A DNA stretch of 64,000 bases from Geodermatophilaceae bacterium URHA0031 (GTDB lineage Bacteria > Actinomycetota > Actinomycetes > Mycobacteriales > Geodermatophilaceae), in the NCBI GenBank assembly GCA_000620205.1, contig JHVP01000003.1, forward strand, positions 186,001 to 250,000, given 5' to 3'. A model generated the notes under the pieces. The model worked only from the letters and a program-made list of their open reading frames with translations, ran no database searches and was not told the origin of the DNA. The translations under genes were made by a program, and so were the position numbers. Below are positions 9,464 through 19,192 of the stretch, in pieces (within the stretch, counting starts at the first letter, position 1; each line of letters opens with the position of its first letter).

Positions 9464-10965
9464 CGGAGCTCCCGCAGCCCCTCCGCCGTCGCGATCGCGG
9501 TCAGCACGGCCCGGGCCTTGTGCCGGGTCTCCGCCTCCTCGGTCGCGGGGTCGCTGTCGGCGACCACCCCGGCGCCCGCCTGCACGTACGCGCGACCGTC
9601 GTGCAGGACCGCGGTGCGGATGGCGATCGCCATGTCCATGTCACCGCTGGCGTCGACGTAGCCGACGGTGCCGGCGTACAGCGCGCGGCGGGTGGGCTCC
9701 AGGGACTCGATGACCTCCATCGCCCGCGGCTTGGGAGCCCCGGAGACGGTGCCGGCCGGGAAGGTGGCGTCGAAGACGTCGAGCGCGTCCCGGCCGGGCT
9801 CCAGCTGGCCGCCGACGGTGGAGACCAGGTGCATCACGTGGCTGTACCGCTCGACCCGCATGAAGTCGGCGACCTCCACGGTGCCGGGCACGCTCACCCG
9901 GCCGAGGTCGTTGCGGGCCAGGTCGACCAGCATCACGTGCTCCGCCCGCTCCTTGGGGTCGGCGAGCAGCTCCTCGGTGAGCCGGACGTCGTCCTCGGGC
10001 GTCGCGCCACGCGGCCGGGTGCCGGCCGGCGGGTGGACGACGGCGCGGTCGCCGGTGACGGTGACCAGCGCCTCCGGGGAGGAGCCGACGACGTCGAACG
10101 GCGACTCGCGGCCGGCGAAGCGCAGCAGGTACATGTACGGCGAGGGGTTGGTGGCCCGCAGCACCCGGTACAGGTCGAGCGCCTCGACGGCGGTCTCGAG
10201 CTCGAAGCGCTGGCTCAGCACGGTCTGGAAGACGTCGCCGGCGCGGACGTGCTCGCGCACCCGCTCGACGCCGTCCTCGAACACCCCGGGCGCCATGTTG
10301 CTGGTGACCGGCGGCACCGGGGCAGCCGACACCGTGGCCACCCCCGGCGGGACGGCCTTGGTCAGGTCGGCGGCCATCGCGTCCAGCCGGGTGACCGCGT
10401 CGTCGTAGCCGGCGGCCCCCCGGCCGACGACGTTGGCGATGAGCAGCACGGTGCCGTCGGTGTGGTCGAGCACGGCCAGGTCGGTGACGAGCATCAGCGC
10501 CAGCTCGGGCATGCCGAGGTCATCGGTCGCGGTCTGCGGCAGCCGCTCCAGCCGGCGGACGACGTCGTAGCCGAGGTAGCCGACCAGTCCCCCGGTCAGC
10601 GGCGGGAGCCCGGCCGTCCGCGGCGAGCGCAGCCGCCGGGCCAGCGTGCGGACGGCGGCCAGCGGGTCCTCGGGGAGGTCGTCGGTCAGCCCGGGCAGCG
10701 CGTCCCCCAGCCACACCGTGGCGCCGTCCCGCTCGGTCAGCACCCCGGCGCTGCGCACGCCGACGAAGCTGTACCGCGACCACTGCTTGCCCTGCTCGGC
10801 GGACTCCAGCAGCACCGTGCCGGGCCGGTTCCCGGCCAGCTTGCGGTAGATGCCGACCGCCGTCTCGCTGTCGGCGAGCAGGCGGCGGGTGACCGGGACG
10901 ACGGCCGCGTCCAGGGTGCCGAACTCCTCGCGGGTGGGGGTGGTCGCGCCCAGCTGCAGGCTCAC
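9460..10965 (-). CDS. trpE: anthranilate synthase component I
   Basis: Makes anthranilate from chorismate with ammonia supplied by a TrpG subunit, which is not encoded in this window. The 501-residue product has the N-terminal regulatory lobe with the LLES tryptophan-binding motif ([20 protein letters not shown]), so feedback inhibition by tryptophan is expected. The C-terminal chorismate-binding domain shows [21 protein letters not shown] and [19 protein letters not shown]. The GTG start at 10965 overlaps the hisI stop (GTGA), and the stop overlaps the next gene, so hisI, trpE and the membrane protein form one tight transcription unit. Confidence 0.97.
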   Translation of the reverse strand: MSLQLGATTPTREEFGTLDAAVVPVTRRLLADSETAVGIYRKLAGNRPGTVLLESAEQGKQWSRYSFVGVRSAGVLTERDGATVWLGDALPGLTDDLPEDPLAAVRTLARRLRSPRTAGLPPLTGGLVGYLGYDVVRRLERLPQTATDDLGMPELALMLVTDLAVLDHTDGTVLLIANVVGRGAAGYDDAVTRLDAMAADLTKAVPPGVATVSAAPVPPVTSNMAPGVFEDGVERVREHVRAGDVFQTVLSQRFELETAVEALDLYRVLRATNPSPYMYLLRFAGRESPFDVVGSSPEALVTVTGDRAVVHPPAGTRPRGATPEDDVRLTEELLADPKERAEHVMLVDLARNDLGRVSVPGTVEVADFMRVERYSHVMHLVSTVGGQLEPGRDALDVFDATFPAGTVSGAPKPRAMEVIESLEPTRRALYAGTVGYVDASGDMDMAIAIRTAVLHDGRAYVQAGAGVVADSDPATEEAETRHKARAVLTAIATAEGLRELR

Positions 10966-11336
10966 GCCGGTGCCCCGGCGACCGCGGGCAGCGGGCGGTG
11001 GAAGCAGCTGCGCTCGCCGGTGTGGCAGGCCGGGCCCTCCTGGTCGACGCGGAGCAGCAGGGCGTCGCCGTCGCAGTCCAGCCGGACGTCGCGCACCCAC
11101 TGCCGGTGCCCGGAGCTCTCCCCCTTCACCCAGTACTCCTCCCGGCTGCGGGACCAATAGGTGGCCCGGCCGGTGGTCAGCGTGCGGCGCAGCGCCTCGT
11201 CGTCCATCCAGGCGACCATGAGCACCTCGCCGGTGTCGTGCTGCTGGACGACGGCGGCGACCAGTCCGGCCGGGTCGCGGCGCAGCAGCGCGGCGACCGC
11301 CGGGTCCAGCTCGGTGTCGGTGTCGGGGGCGGACAT
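10962..11336 (-). CDS. hisI: phosphoribosyl-AMP cyclohydrolase
   Basis: Third step of histidine biosynthesis: opens the adenine ring of phosphoribosyl-AMP. It is the monofunctional 124-residue form with no HisE domain. Motifs are [25 protein letters not shown] and SGHRQ. The zinc/magnesium ligands are Cys and Asp in DCDGDALLL and Cys in [12 protein letters not shown]. It is coupled to trpE by a GTGA overlap, a known actinobacterial his-trp link, and lies far from the main his cluster. Confidence 0.97.
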   Translation of the reverse strand: MSAPDTDTELDPAVAALLRRDPAGLVAAVVQQHDTGEVLMVAWMDDEALRRTLTTGRATYWSRSREEYWVKGESSGHRQWVRDVRLDCDGDALLLRVDQEGPACHTGERSCFHRPLPAVAGAPA

Positions 11337-11370
11337 GGCCCGATCGTCCCACCCTGCCGGTCCGCCCCGG

Positions 11371-12051
11371 TCAGCCGCCCGCGTCGGTCGCCGCCCGGCG
11401 CCGCGCGACCCGGGCCCGGGCCTCGGGCAGGACGAGCAGCCCGCCGGCGACGACGGCGAGCGCGCCGTAGAGCACCGGCAGCACGGCGATGCTGCCGTTC
11501 ACCGTCGAGGGCGCGATGCCGGTCAGCGCCACGAGCCAGTAGCCGCTCATCGCCAGCTGCCCGGCCGCCGCGACGAGCAGCCAGCGGCGGTCCCCGGCCA
11601 GCGTCCGCACGCCGCCGACCACCAGCAGCGCGGCGAGGGCGAGCTGGACGACGGCCACCCAGGTGCCGATCCCGGAGTCCGGGCCGCGGGACAGGCTCAG
11701 CAGCGCGCTGAACGCCATCGCGTACACGGTGCCCAGCAGGACCAGCAGCGTGGAGGCGAAGGCGAGCACGGCGGCGGCGATCACCGAGCCCGGGCGCTGC
11801 GGCGGGCGGGGTGCCCAGCCCCAGCCCGGCGGCGGGTACCCGGGCGGCGCGTACGGCTGCCCCCAGGACGGCGGGGCTCCGTACTGCTGGGGGTGCTGCG
11901 CCGCCGGGTGCAGGAACCCGGGGTGGTGGGGGGCCGGGTACTGGACAGCCGGGTACTGGGGCGCCGGGTACTGCGCCGCCGGGTACTCGGGGTGCGGGTA
12001 CCGGGGTGGGCCGGCGTAGGGGGCGTCGGCGTCCTCCTCGGGTGTGGTCAC
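11371..12051 (-). CDS. proline/tyrosine-rich membrane protein, unknown function
   Basis: 226 residues. Residues 1-85 are an extended Pro/Tyr/Gln-rich region with a near-repeat of the type [19 protein letters not shown], encoded by a degenerate 15-bp tandem repeat at about 11932-12005. Four hydrophobic segments follow (about 90-112, 128-146, 155-172 and 185-203), then an Arg/Ala-rich tail. Such proline-rich N-termini are common in actinobacterial small membrane proteins and give no specific function. The GTG start overlaps the stop of the FAD dehydrogenase gene, so the two are probably co-translated. Confidence 0.75.
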   Translation of the reverse strand: MTTPEEDADAPYAGPPRYPHPEYPAAQYPAPQYPAVQYPAPHHPGFLHPAAQHPQQYGAPPSWGQPYAPPGYPPPGWGWAPRPPQRPGSVIAAAVLAFASTLLVLLGTVYAMAFSALLSLSRGPDSGIGTWVAVVQLALAALLVVGGVRTLAGDRRWLLVAAAGQLAMSGYWLVALTGIAPSTVNGSIAVLPVLYGALAVVAGGLLVLPEARARVARRRAATDAGG

Positions 12052-13718
12052 AGCGCGGCCGCGAGCGCCCGGCCGGCGACCCGGCCGGAGAAGATGCAGC
12101 CACCGAGGAAGGTGCCCTCCAGCGAGCGGTAGCCGTGCATGCCGCCGCCGCCGAAGCCGGCGACCTCCCCGGCGGCGTAGAGCCCCGGGAACGGCGCGCC
12201 GCCGGCGCGCAGCACCCGGGCGGAGAGGTCGGTCTCCAGCCCGCCGAGGGTCTTGCGGGTGAGCAGGTTGAGCCGGACGGCGATCAGCGGGCCGGCGTCC
12301 GGGTCGAGCAGCCGGTGCGGCTGGGCGACCCGGATCAGCTTGTCGCCGAGGAAGGTGCGCGCCTGCCGGATCGCGGTGATCTGCAGGTCCTTGGTGAAGC
12401 CGTTGGCGATCTCGCGGTCGCGGGCGACGACCTCGCGCTCCACGGTGGCCAGGTCCAGGTGCGGGGTGTCACCGGTGACCCGGTTCATCCCGGCGACGAG
12501 CTCGGGGAGGGTGCGCGCGACGACGAAGTCCTCGCCCCTGTCCAGGAACGCCTGCACGGGGGCCGCCGCGCCGCTCTTGAACCGGGTGAGCAGCAGCTTG
12601 AGGTCCTTGCCGGTCAGGTCGGGGTTCTGCTCGGAACCGGAGAGGGTGAACTCCTTCTCCACGATCTTCTGGGTGAGCAGGAACCAGGTGTGCTCGTGAC
12701 CGGTCGTGCCGATGTGCGCGAGCGTGCCCAGCGTGTCGAAGCCGGGGAACAGCGGCACGGGGAGCCGGGTGCCGGTCGCGTCCAGCCACAGCGAGCTCGG
12801 CCCGGGCAGGATCCGGATGCCGTGCCGGGCCCAGATCGGTGAGTGGTTGGCGATGCCCTCGGTGTAGTGCCACATCCGGTCGGGGTTGATCACCCGGCCG
12901 CCGGCGTCCTCGGCGATCTGCAGCATCCGGCCGTCGACGTGGGCCGGGACGCCGGACAGCAGCCGCTTCGGCACCGGTCCGAGCCGGGCCGGCCAGTTCT
13001 CGCGGACCAGGTCGTGGTTGCCGCCGATCCCCCCGGAGGTGACGACGACGGCCTGCGCGGACAGCTCGAACTCGCCGACCTCGACCCGGCTGCTCGCCGT
13101 CCCGCGCGCGGCGTCGCTGTCCTCCAGCACCGCGCCTCGGACGCCGGTGACGACCCCGTCGGTGACGACCAGGCCGTCGACGCGGTGCCGGTGCCGGACG
13201 TCGACCAGCCCGCGGGCGGCGGCGTCGGCGACCCGGCGGGCGAAGGGCGCGACGACGCCCGGCCCGGTGCCCCAGGTGATGTGGAAACGCGGCACCGAGT
13301 TGCCGTGCCCGGTGGCCGTGTAGCCCCCGCGCTCGGCCCAGCCCACCACCGGGAAGAACCGGACGCCCTGGGCGTGCAGCCAGGCCCGCTTCTCCCCCGC
13401 CGCGAACTGCAGGTAGGCCTCCGCCCACCGGCGCGGCCAGTGGTCCTCCTCGCGGTCGAAGCCCGCGGTGCCGAACCAGTCCTGGCGGGCCAGCTCGAGG
13501 GAGTCGTGCACCCGCAGCCGGCGCTGCTCGGGGCTGTCGACCAGGAACAGCCCGCCGAAGGACCAGTGCGCCTGGCCGCCGAGGGAGGCCGCGGGCTCCT
13601 GGTCCAGCAGCAGGACCCGCTTCCCGGTGTCGGCCAGTTCGGCGGTGGCGACCAGTCCGGCCAGCCCCGCTCCCACCACGATGACATCCGCGTTCCTGTC
13701 CCGCTGCGCGCTGCCCAC
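12048..13718 (-). CDS. FAD-binding dehydrogenase (fumarate reductase/KstD-like flavoprotein)
   Basis: 556-residue flavoprotein of the FAD_binding_2 superfamily. The N-terminal dinucleotide fold reads VIVVGAGLAGLVATAELA with an acidic end to the second strand (LLLDQEP), then GGQAHWSFGG. The C-terminus has the second FAD-contacting motif GLYAAGEVAGFGGGGMHG followed by GTFLGGCIFSGR. These proteins are usually annotated as FAD-binding dehydrogenases of unknown substrate. It has no secretion signal and no cytochrome partner nearby, so substrate assignment is open. The GTG at 13718 lies 6 nt after TAGCGT, suggesting a leaderless mRNA. Confidence 0.88.
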   Translation of the reverse strand: MGSAQRDRNADVIVVGAGLAGLVATAELADTGKRVLLLDQEPAASLGGQAHWSFGGLFLVDSPEQRRLRVHDSLELARQDWFGTAGFDREEDHWPRRWAEAYLQFAAGEKRAWLHAQGVRFFPVVGWAERGGYTATGHGNSVPRFHITWGTGPGVVAPFARRVADAAARGLVDVRHRHRVDGLVVTDGVVTGVRGAVLEDSDAARGTASSRVEVGEFELSAQAVVVTSGGIGGNHDLVRENWPARLGPVPKRLLSGVPAHVDGRMLQIAEDAGGRVINPDRMWHYTEGIANHSPIWARHGIRILPGPSSLWLDATGTRLPVPLFPGFDTLGTLAHIGTTGHEHTWFLLTQKIVEKEFTLSGSEQNPDLTGKDLKLLLTRFKSGAAAPVQAFLDRGEDFVVARTLPELVAGMNRVTGDTPHLDLATVEREVVARDREIANGFTKDLQITAIRQARTFLGDKLIRVAQPHRLLDPDAGPLIAVRLNLLTRKTLGGLETDLSARVLRAGGAPFPGLYAAGEVAGFGGGGMHGYRSLEGTFLGGCIFSGRVAGRALAAAL

Positions 13719-13730
13719 GGCCAGACGCTA
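13719..13730 (-). promoter_or_regulatory. candidate leaderless promoter of FAD dehydrogenase
   Basis: TAGCGT at 13730-13725 on the minus strand, then 6 nt, then the GTG start. The first three bases are also the TAG stop codon of the upstream gene (13728-14225). Confidence 0.5.
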
Positions 13731-14225
13731 GCCGGACCGGCGCCTCCGCCGGCCCGTCGACGCCGGGCGCGTCCAGATCCGGACCGGGCGCTGGGACGCC
13801 AGGCAGAGGGCACCGACCGGCCCGACGAGCAGCAGCAGCGCCCAGAGCACCGCCGTGCCGCCGTCCAGGAGCGCGAAGAACACCGCCAGGCCCAGCAGAC
13901 CGAGCAGCGGCAGCACGGAGAAGACGACGAGCACGGTCGAGCCGCTCGTCCACGGGGTCAGCGCGCGGCCACCGAGCACCAGCACGGCGCCGGTCAGCGC
14001 ACCGGCGGCCAGCACGAGCGGGGCGAGCAGGTACCAGCCCCAGCCGGGGTCGGCGTCCCAGAGGAGCCAGCCGAGGTAGCCGTCCTCGACGGCGACGAGG
14101 AGTCCGAAGACGGCCGCGAAGGGTGCCTGCAGGGGACGGGACAGGACGGCCGGCGCGCGGGTGGACCCGCGGCGGGACTCGGCCGGGGCAGCTCGGGGAC
14201 TGCGACGCTGGACGGACGACGTCAT
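13728..14225 (-). CDS. small membrane protein, unknown function
   Basis: 165 residues with a basic N-terminus (to about residue 30) and four predicted membrane helices (about 33-55, 62-85, 95-117 and 122-145), ending in an Arg-rich tail. No recognisable domain. The pattern resembles the neighbouring 14236-14676 product, so the two may be diverged paralogues. The ATG at 14225 lies 7 nt after TAGCCT with no Shine-Dalgarno sequence. Its TAG stop lies inside the -10 element of the FAD dehydrogenase gene. Confidence 0.7.
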   Translation of the reverse strand: MTSSVQRRSPRAAPAESRRGSTRAPAVLSRPLQAPFAAVFGLLVAVEDGYLGWLLWDADPGWGWYLLAPLVLAAGALTGAVLVLGGRALTPWTSGSTVLVVFSVLPLLGLLGLAVFFALLDGGTAVLWALLLLVGPVGALCLASQRPVRIWTRPASTGRRRRRSG

Positions 14226-14238
14226 GGCCCGCAGGCTA
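14226..14238 (-). promoter_or_regulatory. candidate leaderless promoter of 13728-14225 gene
   Basis: TAGCCT at 14238-14233 on the minus strand, 7 nt before the ATG. As at 13725-13730, the TAG of this element is the stop codon of the preceding gene (14236-14676). Confidence 0.5.
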
Positions 14239-14676
14239 GGGACGGCGCCTCGGACCGCGCTGGCCGTCGGCTGGGAGAACGCTGGGTGGGCCGCCGCGCC
14301 GCGCGACCACCCACCGGCGGACGCCGGGCAGCGCGCAGAGCAGCGCGGCCAGCGCCGGGACGACCGCCACCAGCGCGAGCTCGACCGTCGCGCCGCCGCT
14401 GGTGCCCACCACCAGCAGGAAGACCGCGAGCGCGGCTGCCGGCAGCAGCAGCGCCAGCCACGACCGGCCGCTCAGCAGCAGCGCCGCTCCGGCGACCAGC
14501 GCGACGATCAGCAGCAGCGGGACGGTCACCACCACCCAGCCGCCGTCACCGAACTGCCCGTTCGAGAACGCCAGCGCGAGGAGCTCGAACAGCCCCAGGC
14601 CCAGCACCGTGACCAGCGCGAGCAGGGCGGCGACGAACGCGACGGCCGGTGGACGGCGGCGGACGGGTGCGGACAT
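14236..14676 (-). CDS. small membrane protein, unknown function
   Basis: About 146 residues if started at the ATG giving MSAPVRRRPPAVAF; an upstream ATG at 14706 would add ten residues. Four hydrophobic segments span about residues 12-34, 45-68, 72-90 and 98-118, followed by a basic Gly/Pro/Arg tail. No domain recognised. It follows the ABC transporter pair after an intergenic gap of about 37 nt, so it could be distal in that operon or read from its own promoter. Confidence 0.65.
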   Translation of the reverse strand: MSAPVRRRPPAVAFVAALLALVTVLGLGLFELLALAFSNGQFGDGGWVVVTVPLLLIVALVAGAALLLSGRSWLALLLPAAALAVFLLVVGTSGGATVELALVAVVPALAALLCALPGVRRWVVARRGGPPSVLPADGQRGPRRRP

Positions 14677-14713
14677 GCCGGGCAACCCAGGACGTCGTTG
14701 CGGCACGGCGCGC

Positions 14714-16546
14714 TCAGACCACCGGTTCGGGCTGCCGGCCGGAGCTGCGCCGCCAGGACGCGTGCAGCCCGGCGTACGGGCCCGGCGCGTCGACCAGGTC
14801 GGCGTGCGGGCCGCGCTGGACCACCCGGCCGGCGTCGACGACGAGCACCTCGTCGGCCCGCTCGGCGGTGGACAGCCGGTGCGCGATGGTCAGCGTGGTC
14901 CGACCGTCGGTGAGCGCGTCCAGCGCCCGGGTCAGCCGCTGCTCGGTGGCCGGGTCGACCGCGCTGGTGGCCTCGTCGAGCACCAGCAGGTCGGGGTCGG
15001 CGACGTAGGCGCGGGCCACGGCCACCAGTTGCCGCTCGCCGGCGGACAGCGACTCACCGCGCTGACCGACCGGGGTGGCGACGCCGTCGGACAGGCCGCG
15101 CAGCCAGTCCCCGAGACCGAGCTCGTCGAAGGCGGCGGCGATCCCCTCGTCGGTCAGCGCCGGCCGGCCGTAGCGGACGTTGTCGGCGATCGAGGCGTCG
15201 AAGAGGAAGCCGTCCTGCGGCACCATCACCACCCGCTCGCGCAGCGAGGTGAAGGCGACCTCGGTCAGCGGTACCCCGCCGACCAGCACCCGGCCCTCGG
15301 TGGGGTCCATCAGCCGGGTGACCAGCTTGGCGAACGTCGTCTTGCCCGACCCGGTCTCCCCCACGATGGCGACCCGGGTGCGGGGGGCGAGGGTGAGGTC
15401 GACGTCGTCCAGGGCCTTGCGGGCGCCGGGTGCGTAGCCGAAGCCGACGTGCTCGAACCGGACGTCCAGCGGCCCCGGCGGCAGCTCGCGGGCGTGCTCG
15501 GGCTCGGCCACCGCCGGGTCCTGCACGTCGGGCTCGGTGTCCAGGACGTCGAGCACGCGGCGGAACCCGGCGACGGCGTTCTGCGCCTCGTTCAGCACCT
15601 CGCTGGCGGTCTGCACCGGCGCGACGAAGAGGGTGACGAGGAACAGGAAGGCGACCAGGGTGCCGGCCGAGATGTGCCCGCCGATGCCGAGCCACACGCC
15701 GACCACGACGACCGCGGCGTTGGCCACGGCAGCGACGAACTCACCGCTGACGTAGACCGCCGCCGTCGTCTTCTGCGCGTCGACCGAGGCGCGGTAGTGC
15801 CGGTCGATCGCGCGGTCGAGCCGGGCCGCCGTCCGGGCGCGGATGCCGTACGCGCGCACGGTCGGGGCGCCGACGACTGACTCGCCCACCGCGGCGAGCA
15901 CGTCGCCGATCCGCTCGCGGACCACCCCGTAGACGGTGGCGAGCCGGCGGGCGAAGAACTTCACCGCGAAGCCCAGCGGGATGAAGCAGACCAGCACCAG
16001 CAGGGTCAGCTGCCAGGAGTAGACCGCCATGACGACGGTGGCGACGACGAGCTGACCCAGGCTGACCAGGCCGAGGACCCCGCCCCACTGCATGAAGACC
16101 GAGAGCTGGTCGACGTCGCTGGTGACCCGCGAGACGAGTGAGCCGCGCCGCTGACCCTGCTGGTGCAGCACCGACAGGTCGTGGACGTGCCGGAAGGCCC
16201 GCACCCGGAGCCCGGCCAGCGCGGTCTCGGTGGTGCGGAACAGCCGGACGTTCATCCGGTACACGGCGACGCCGGTGACCAGCACGACGACGGCGCAGAT
16301 CGCCACCAGCTCGCGGACCAGGCCGATGTCGGGACCACCGGGGGCGCCCAGGCCGCGGTCGAGGGTCTGCTGGACGGCGATCGGGACGACGACCCGGCCG
16401 GCGGTGGCGACCAGGGCCAGCAGGAAGGTCAGCGGGAGGCCCTGGCGGAACTCCGGCATCATCCGCAGGCCGCGGCGCAGCGTGGCGGTGGCGCTCTCGG
16501 CACCCCGGTCCATCGGCAGCAGCGGCTGCTCCTCGGGCACGCTCAC
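14714..16546 (-). CDS. ABC exporter half-transporter, canonical-NBD subunit
   Basis: 610 residues with an N-terminal six-helix exporter domain and a C-terminal nucleotide-binding domain. Walker A is GETGSGKTT, Walker B LLVLDEATSAVDP with the catalytic Glu present, and the H-loop IAHRLSTAERAD has its His. The ABC signature is atypical, LSAGERQ instead of LSGGQ. Paired with the upstream gene it should form a heterodimer in which this subunit supplies the Walker motifs of the active site. It is an exporter (no binding protein, fused domains, no SBP gene nearby) with unknown cargo; MDR-type lipid or drug export is typical for the family. The GTG start overlaps the stop of the partner (GTGA). Confidence 0.93.
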   Translation of the reverse strand: MSVPEEQPLLPMDRGAESATATLRRGLRMMPEFRQGLPLTFLLALVATAGRVVVPIAVQQTLDRGLGAPGGPDIGLVRELVAICAVVVLVTGVAVYRMNVRLFRTTETALAGLRVRAFRHVHDLSVLHQQGQRRGSLVSRVTSDVDQLSVFMQWGGVLGLVSLGQLVVATVVMAVYSWQLTLLVLVCFIPLGFAVKFFARRLATVYGVVRERIGDVLAAVGESVVGAPTVRAYGIRARTAARLDRAIDRHYRASVDAQKTTAAVYVSGEFVAAVANAAVVVVGVWLGIGGHISAGTLVAFLFLVTLFVAPVQTASEVLNEAQNAVAGFRRVLDVLDTEPDVQDPAVAEPEHARELPPGPLDVRFEHVGFGYAPGARKALDDVDLTLAPRTRVAIVGETGSGKTTFAKLVTRLMDPTEGRVLVGGVPLTEVAFTSLRERVVMVPQDGFLFDASIADNVRYGRPALTDEGIAAAFDELGLGDWLRGLSDGVATPVGQRGESLSAGERQLVAVARAYVADPDLLVLDEATSAVDPATEQRLTRALDALTDGRTTLTIAHRLSTAERADEVLVVDAGRVVQRGPHADLVDAPGPYAGLHASWRRSSGRQPEPVV

Positions 16547-18348
16547 GCCTGCGCCCCGGCGGGCTCGCGCTCGGCGGCGCCGGCCTCGGGCGGTTGGTAG
16601 GCGTGGACCAGCCGGGCGTAGCCGGGGACCTGGGCGAGCAGCTCCTCGTGCGAGCCCCGGGCGACCAGCCGGCCGTTCTCGATCCAGACGACCTCGTCGG
16701 CCAGCGCGATGGTGGCCTGCCGGTAGGCGACGACCACGACGGTGGCCGGGGAGTCGGTGGCCCGCAGGGCGTCGAGGATGCGGGCCTCCACCGACGGGTC
16801 GACCGCGCTGGTGGCGTCGTCCAGGACGAGCAGCCGCGGGTGCCGGATCACCGCCCGGGCCAGCGCGAGCCGCTGGCGCTGACCACCGGACAGGCTGGCA
16901 CCGCGCTCGCCGACGTGGGTGTCCAGGCCCTCGGGCAGCCGGGCGACGAAGTCCTCGGCGGCGGCCGTGCGCAGCGCCTCGTGCACCTGCTCGTCGGTGT
17001 AGTCGCCGCCGAGGGTGACGTTGTCCCGGACGGTGTCGTCGAACAGGAACGTCGACTGGGCGACGAAGGCGACCTGGCTGCTGACCTCGCCCTCGCGGAG
17101 GGTGCGCAGGTCGACGCCGTCGAGCGCGACGGTGCCGCGGTCGGGGTCGACGAGCCGGACCAGCAGCCCGGCCAGGGTCGACTTGCCCGAGCCGGTGGGC
17201 CCGACGACCGCCAGCGTGCGGCCGGCGGCGACGTCGAAGGTGATGCCCTGCAGCGTCGGCCGGGCTGCGCCCTCGTGGCGGAACTCGACGTCGCGCAGGG
17301 CGACCGCGGCGCCGGCGGTGCCGGTCGGGGCGGCGTCCGGGCCGTGCGGGATCTCCCCGGTGGCCTGCAGCACCGGGGTGACCCGGTCGAAGCCGGCCAT
17401 CGCGCGCGGCAGGTCGGCGAGCACCCAGCCGATGGCCCGGATGGGGAGGGCGAGCAGGGTGAACAGGTAGGCGATGGAGACCAGGTCGCCGGCCTGGGTG
17501 GCGCCGTCGGCCACCCGTTCGGCGCCGACCAGCAGGACGGCGAGGGTGCCCAGGTTGGGCAGCGCCTCCATCATCGGGTCGAACAGGCCGCGGACCCGAC
17601 CGACGGCGACCAGGCCGTCGCGGAGCTCGTCGGCCTTGACCGCGAAGCGCCGCGCCTCGTCGTCCTCCCGGCCGAGGGTCTTGACGACCAGCGCGGCGTC
17701 GAAGCTCTCGTGCGCGATCTCGGAGACCTCGGCGCGCAGCTGCTGGGCGCGCTCCATCCGGGGTGACATCACCTGGCTGTAGACGGCGTTGATGATGAAG
17801 ACCAGGGGGAAGACGACCAGCCCGACGACGGCGAGCAGCGGGTCGGTGAGGACCAGGGCGACCACGGTGATCGCCACCATGACCAGCGCGCCGCAGGCGA
17901 AGGGCAGCGGGGAGACGAAAAACCAGCTGGACTCGACGTCGGAGTTCGCGTTCGACAGCAGCTGACCGGTGGGGTGCCGCTGGTGCCAGGACAGCGGCAG
18001 CCGGAGGTACTGGCCGGTGACCCGGCGGCGGTAGTCGGCCATCAGCCGGTAGCTCATGATCCCGGCGAACAAGCGCCGGCCGATGATGCCCACGATCTTG
18101 AGGACGGCGACGACGAGGATCGCCAGCGCGGCGAGACCGAGTGCGGCGCCGGTGGTGGCGCCGTCCTCGAAGGACGGCAGGAGCACGCGGTCGGTGACGC
18201 CGCCGATGACGTAGGCGCTCGCCACGGTCATCCCGGCGTACAGGCTGCTGCCGAGGACGGCCAGGGTGAACATGGCGCGCTGCTCGGAGACGGCCCGGCC
18301 GACGTGGCGGAGTCCGCGCCGGACCACGGCGTCTCTGCGGCGCGGCAC
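16543..18348 (-). CDS. ABC exporter half-transporter, degenerate-NBD subunit
   Basis: 601 residues: six-helix exporter domain, then a nucleotide-binding domain with Walker A GPTGSGKST and a canonical LSGGQRQ signature. However, Walker B is LLVLDDATSAVDP (Asp replaces the catalytic Glu) and the H-loop is VAYRQATIALADE, where Tyr replaces the His. This is the complementary degeneracy expected of the partner of the 14714-16546 product. The GTG at 18348 is preferred over a TTG nine codons upstream because AGGAGG lies six bases before it. The gene heads the operon and diverges from the plus-strand gene at 18514. Confidence 0.92.
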   Translation of the reverse strand: MPRRRDAVVRRGLRHVGRAVSEQRAMFTLAVLGSSLYAGMTVASAYVIGGVTDRVLLPSFEDGATTGAALGLAALAILVVAVLKIVGIIGRRLFAGIMSYRLMADYRRRVTGQYLRLPLSWHQRHPTGQLLSNANSDVESSWFFVSPLPFACGALVMVAITVVALVLTDPLLAVVGLVVFPLVFIINAVYSQVMSPRMERAQQLRAEVSEIAHESFDAALVVKTLGREDDEARRFAVKADELRDGLVAVGRVRGLFDPMMEALPNLGTLAVLLVGAERVADGATQAGDLVSIAYLFTLLALPIRAIGWVLADLPRAMAGFDRVTPVLQATGEIPHGPDAAPTGTAGAAVALRDVEFRHEGAARPTLQGITFDVAAGRTLAVVGPTGSGKSTLAGLLVRLVDPDRGTVALDGVDLRTLREGEVSSQVAFVAQSTFLFDDTVRDNVTLGGDYTDEQVHEALRTAAAEDFVARLPEGLDTHVGERGASLSGGQRQRLALARAVIRHPRLLVLDDATSAVDPSVEARILDALRATDSPATVVVVAYRQATIALADEVVWIENGRLVARGSHEELLAQVPGYARLVHAYQPPEAGAAEREPAGAQA

Positions 18349-18501
18349 AGGTGTCCTCCTCGGCTGGTGGCGCAAGCGGGAAGCCCACCCTACGCGCGCT
18401 CGTTACCCCGTCTAACGGATTTGCCGGGGCCCGCTCCCCTGCACCAACCGCGGCGCCGTCCGGGCGCTTCCCGGCCCGGGCGGCAACGGCCCGGACGGCG
18501 T

Positions 18502-18513
18502 TAGCCTCGGGTG
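18502..18513 (+). promoter_or_regulatory. candidate leaderless promoter of DinB_2 gene
   Basis: TAGCCT at 18502-18507 is followed by 6 nt and the GTG at 18514. This favours that GTG over the adjacent one at 18511 as the start. Confidence 0.5.
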
Positions 18514-19140
18514 GTGCCGACCTCCGCCGTCCCCGTGTCGCAGTCGGAACGAGCGGCGCTGGCCGACCTGCTGGAGCACCTCGGACCGGACCAACCGACC
18601 TGCTGCGAGGGCTGGACGACCCGGGACCTGGCCACCCACCTGGTGGTCCGGGACCGGCGCCCCGACGCCGGCCCCGGGCTGGTGCTGGGCGGGCCGTTCA
18701 GCGCGTGGACCTCCCGGGTGCACGACCACACCCGGTCGCGCCCGTTCGGCGTGCTGGTCGCCGAGGTGCGATCCGGCCCGCCGGCGTGGGTCCCCACGGC
18801 CTGGCCGGCGGTCGACCGGCTGGTGAACACCGCGGAGATGGTGATCCACCACGAGGACGTCCGGCGGGCCCAGCCCGACTGGGCGCCGCGCGACCTGCCC
18901 CGGTCGGTGCAGGACCAGCTGTGGCGGTCGGTGCCGCTGCTGGCCCGCGGCCGGGCGGCGACCAGCACGGCCGGCGGCCTGTTCGTGCGGCGCAGCGACG
19001 TGCCGGACGGGGCGCCCGGCAGCGAGCGGCGGCTGCGCGACGGCCAGCCGACGACGACGGTCATCGGCGCCCCGCTCGAGGTGCTGCTCTGGGTGAGCGG
19101 CCGGACGACCGTGGCCTGCGTGGACCTCACCGTCGAGTAG
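18514..19140 (+). CDS. TIGR03085-type metal-binding protein (DinB_2/maleylpyruvate isomerase-like)
   Basis: 208-residue protein of the actinobacterial family related to mycothiol-dependent maleylpyruvate isomerases. The N-terminal four-helix bundle shows LLEHLGPDQPTCCEGWTTRD followed by LATHLVVRDRRPD, and later MVIHHEDVRRAQP. The His residues of these three segments are the expected metal ligands. The reaction is unknown; related proteins use mycothiol or bind divalent metal. It stands 52 nt before a PPOX-family gene on the same strand, so the two may be co-transcribed. Confidence 0.83.
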   Translation: MPTSAVPVSQSERAALADLLEHLGPDQPTCCEGWTTRDLATHLVVRDRRPDAGPGLVLGGPFSAWTSRVHDHTRSRPFGVLVAEVRSGPPAWVPTAWPAVDRLVNTAEMVIHHEDVRRAQPDWAPRDLPRSVQDQLWRSVPLLARGRAATSTAGGLFVRRSDVPDGAPGSERRLRDGQPTTTVIGAPLEVLLWVSGRTTVACVDLTVE

Positions 19141-19192
19141 CCCACCCCGGCGCGGTCGATGAGTTCGCCGTCGTGGACCGGTCCTGCTGACC

